Source of the DNA: Pseudomonadota bacterium
GTDB taxonomy: Bacteria > Pseudomonadota > Alphaproteobacteria > Micropepsales > Micropepsaceae
Direction: 5' to 3'
Length of the DNA stretch: 64,000 nucleotides
Assembly (NCBI GenBank): GCA_016201105.1
Contig: JACQDN010000069.1
Location: 1-64,000, forward strand
In this document: one piece after another, positions 62,194-64,000 of the stretch
How positions within the stretch are numbered: position 1 is the first letter of the stretch
Layout: each line of letters begins with the position of its first letter
Notes under the pieces: generated by a model
What the model was told of the DNA's origin: nothing
Databases searched by the model: none
Seen by the model: the letters and a program-made list of their open reading frames with translations, nothing else
Position numbers and translations under genes: made by a program

Positions 62194-62865
62194 ATGGTTC
62201 GCTTCGAAAATGTCGGCATGCGCTTCGGGCCCGGGCCCGAAGTGCTGCGCGACGTGACCTTCGCGCTGGAAGCGGGGTCTTTCACGTTTCTGACCGGCCC
62301 GTCGGGCGCGGGCAAAACGACGCTCCTCAAACTGATGTATCTGGCCGAACCGCCGTCGCGCGGATTGATCGATTTGTTCGGGCGCGACCTTGCCACCACC
62401 AAGCGCTCGCAATTTCCGGCGTTGCGCCGGCGCATCGGCGTCGTGTTCCAGGATTTCCGCCTGCTCGATCATCTATCCGCCTTCGAGAACGTGGCTCTGC
62501 CTTTGCGGCTCTCGGGCATCCGCAAGATCGACTACACGCACGACGTCGAAGAGCTGCTTTCGTGGGTGGGCCTGGGCGACCGGCTGCATGCCAAACCGCA
62601 GACACTGTCGGGCGGCGAGCAGCAGCGCGTGGCGATCGCACGCGCCGTGGTGGCGCGTCCCGATCTTCTCATCGCCGACGAGCCGACCGGCAACGTCGAT
62701 CCCGACATGGGCGAACGCTTGATCCGGCTGTTTTCCGAACTGAACCGGATGGGCACGACCGTTCTCATCGCCACCCACGATCGCACCGTCGTCGAGCGCA
62801 TAAAATCGCGCGAAATGCGGCTGGTCGACGGACGGCTCGTCGAATTGCGGATGACCAGAACATGA
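62194..62865 (+). CDS. ftsE: Cell division ABC ATPase FtsE
   Basis: A 223-residue ABC ATPase that with FtsX controls murein hydrolases at the septum. Walker A is GPSGAGKTTLLKLMY, the Q-loop FQDFRLLDHL follows, the ABC signature is LSGGEQQRVAIARA and Walker B is LLIADEPTGNVD. The His switch is in VLIATHDRTVV. The start at 62194 (MVRFENVGMRF) fits family length. The ftsX start overlaps its stop by four bases. Confidence 0.95.
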   Translation: MVRFENVGMRFGPGPEVLRDVTFALEAGSFTFLTGPSGAGKTTLLKLMYLAEPPSRGLIDLFGRDLATTKRSQFPALRRRIGVVFQDFRLLDHLSAFENVALPLRLSGIRKIDYTHDVEELLSWVGLGDRLHAKPQTLSGGEQQRVAIARAVVARPDLLIADEPTGNVDPDMGERLIRLFSELNRMGTTVLIATHDRTVVERIKSREMRLVDGRLVELRMTRT

Positions 62866-63776
62866 ATCTCGGCCTGAATTCGAAGCGCAGAAATGCCAGC
62901 CGCGTCGTGCCGCGCGAAGATGGCGCGGCACCGCTCGATATCGTCATCGGGGTGATGGCGTTTCTTGCCGCCCTCGCGCTTGGCGCCTCTCTCGTCGCCG
63001 ACCGCGCGGCAGAAAGCTGGCGCGCGGGACTGGTGGACCGCATCACGGTGCAGATCCTTCCGCCCGAACACGGTCTCGCTCAAGAGGCGCTTGAAAAGGA
63101 AACCGACGCGGCCTTGGTCGTGCTGCGCAGCACCGACGGGATCGTGAGAGCAATGCCGGTGAGCCAGGAAGAGACGCTCAAGCTGGTCGAGCCCTGGCTC
63201 GGCAAGGATGCGCTGGTGGCAGACTTGCCGCTGCCGCGCCTGATCGATGCCTCCATCCTTCCCGGCGCGAACGTCAATTTGGCGGCGCTGACACGACGGC
63301 TGAAAGAAGCTGCGCCTCATTCCGCGCTGGACGATCACGCCCATTGGATCGGGCGCCTGAAAGCGCTGGCCGACGGCGTCGCGCTGTTTTCGTACGGCAT
63401 CCTGGCGCTGATCGCGATCGCGACGGCCGCCATCGTGTCGTTCGCGACGCGGGCCGGGCTTGAAGCCCATCACGACATCGTCGGGCTGCTGCACCAGATG
63501 GGCGCGCATCGCAGCTTTGTGGCGCGCGCTTTCGAGCGGCATTATTTCGTCTCGGCGTTATGGGCCGGAGCCGTGGGCGCGCTGCTGGCGGGCGGATTGT
63601 TCCTCATGGCGGGAGGCCTCGAATTTGCCGGCGTCGAGCCCGTCCCATTTCTGCCGCCATTGTCCCTCAGACCTTTGGAGGTACTGTGGTTCGTGGCCGT
63701 GCCGTTTGCAGCCGGAATCATCGCGCTGGCAACCGCGCGACTTTCGGTTCTGGCGGCCCTGCGTAAGATCTATTGA
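62862..63776 (+). CDS. ftsX: Cell division permease FtsX
   Basis: A 304-residue membrane protein partner of FtsE. The first membrane helix (IVIGVMAFLAALALGASLVA) is followed by a periplasmic loop of about 130 residues (ITVQILPPEHGLAQEALEKET, RSTDGIVRAMPVSQEETLKLVEPWLG), then three further helices, including the FtsX-typical VSFATRAGLEAHHDIVGLLHQMGAHRSFVARAFERHYF. The start overlaps ftsE by four bases, which supports co-translation. Confidence 0.94.
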   Translation: MNLGLNSKRRNASRVVPREDGAAPLDIVIGVMAFLAALALGASLVADRAAESWRAGLVDRITVQILPPEHGLAQEALEKETDAALVVLRSTDGIVRAMPVSQEETLKLVEPWLGKDALVADLPLPRLIDASILPGANVNLAALTRRLKEAAPHSALDDHAHWIGRLKALADGVALFSYGILALIAIATAAIVSFATRAGLEAHHDIVGLLHQMGAHRSFVARAFERHYFVSALWAGAVGALLAGGLFLMAGGLEFAGVEPVPFLPPLSLRPLEVLWFVAVPFAAGIIALATARLSVLAALRKIY

Positions 63777-63835
63777 ACAAATTCTGTTGAACTGGAGCCC
63801 GTTGCTTCCGATGTAGACTTGGGTGAGAGGGAGCC

Positions 63836-64000
63836 ATGGACAGCACGCAAGGCAAGTCACGCATTTGGCCGTGGGCTCTCGCGGGCCTGGTGGGTGTCTA
63901 TCTCGCCGGCTTCATTCTGTTCGCGACCAGCCTTCCCGAAACCCCCAAAACCGTCGAACCCGCCGACGGTATCGTGACCTTGACCGGTGGCGGCGCGCGG
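63836..64000 (+). CDS. YdcF/DUF218-like protein, 5' part
   Basis: The first 55 codons of a gene that runs off the window. A membrane segment (IWPWALAGLVGVYLAGFILFA) is followed by LPETPKTVEPADGIVTLTGGGAR, the start of the DUF218 domain (GIVxLTGG). GAGAGGGAGCC precedes the ATG. In alphaproteobacteria such a gene often follows ftsEX and precedes an acyltransferase; here the next gene lies outside the window. Confidence 0.75.
   Translation, partial: MDSTQGKSRIWPWALAGLVGVYLAGFILFATSLPETPKTVEPADGIVTLTGGGAR

Overview
The window is a contiguous, GC-rich, densely coded stretch of an alphaproteobacterial chromosome. The class assignment rests on familiar gene neighbourhoods and proteins: pheA-kdsB-CycM-like cytochrome, argH-lptM-lysA with a divergent TlpA-type thioredoxin, the Cpa-type (Caulobacter-style) Flp pilus locus, TIGR02302/DUF4175, BtaAB betaine-lipid enzymes, and CtrA-like TTAA-N7-TTAA boxes. 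I cannot name the genus; a CtrA-regulated order outside the well-studied model genera is an inference. I saw no rRNA, tRNA or CRISPR array.

Layout. 1-8.8 kb: housekeeping genes (pheA, kdsB, membrane cytochrome c, a GhrA-like reductase, leucyl aminopeptidase plus NlpC/P60, GST, an orphan TAXI solute-binding protein), with a DUF559 nuclease gene inside an inverted-repeat element at 4.2-4.7 kb. 8.9-21 kb: Flp/Tad pilus locus, with a TadD-like lipoprotein on the plus strand, then tadC, tadB, cpaF, cpaE, cpaD, cpaC, cpaB, cpaA and the 54-residue Flp pilin all on the minus strand. A divergent solo CpaC-N-like gene follows, then a TadG-like gene cut short at a repeat. 21-31.7 kb: lipid and amino-acid genes (sterol-desaturase family, tesB, btaA-btaB, an OmpA-like porin, tryptophan 2,3-dioxygenase, a class III CoA-transferase, asd). 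31.7-38.9 kb: pdxY, a malyl-CoA-lyase-like and mesaconyl-CoA-hydratase-like pair with zapE/afg1, and a UbiH-family hydroxylase. 39-45.2 kb: glnK-amtB, a DapC-like aminotransferase, ftsK. 45.4-49.1 kb: a PH-domain protein, an SH3b protein, then a redox cluster of soluble cytochrome c, cupredoxin and a one-heme outer-membrane porin (Cyc2-like). 49.3-54.8 kb: etfB-etfA-3-hydroxybutyryl-CoA dehydrogenase, a dimethylformamidase-beta-like protein and a Gfo/Idh/MocA oxidoreductase. 54.9-64 kb: TlpA-like, argH, lptM, lysA, DUF4175, hpt, a zinc-ribbon protein, ftsE-ftsX and the start of a YdcF-like gene.

The most interesting signal is the redox cluster at 46.6-49.1 kb. Perfect FNR/Anr-type boxes (TTGAT-N4-ATCAA) stand upstream of both the cupredoxin and the cytochrome-porin. 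This suggests oxygen-regulated electron transfer across the outer membrane, similar in architecture to Cyc2 iron-oxidation systems.

The second theme is interspersed inverted repeats. One family (CCTCCCC/GGGGAGG ends) appears six times, usually between genes, and one copy carries the DUF559 gene. Another family (TTCACGCGGAG ends, GGCGCGC hairpin core) appears three times, and one copy marks the point where the TadG-like gene is broken. The 3' end of the TadD-like gene is duplicated on the far side of a small reverse-oriented gene, which suggests insertion of a gene cassette.
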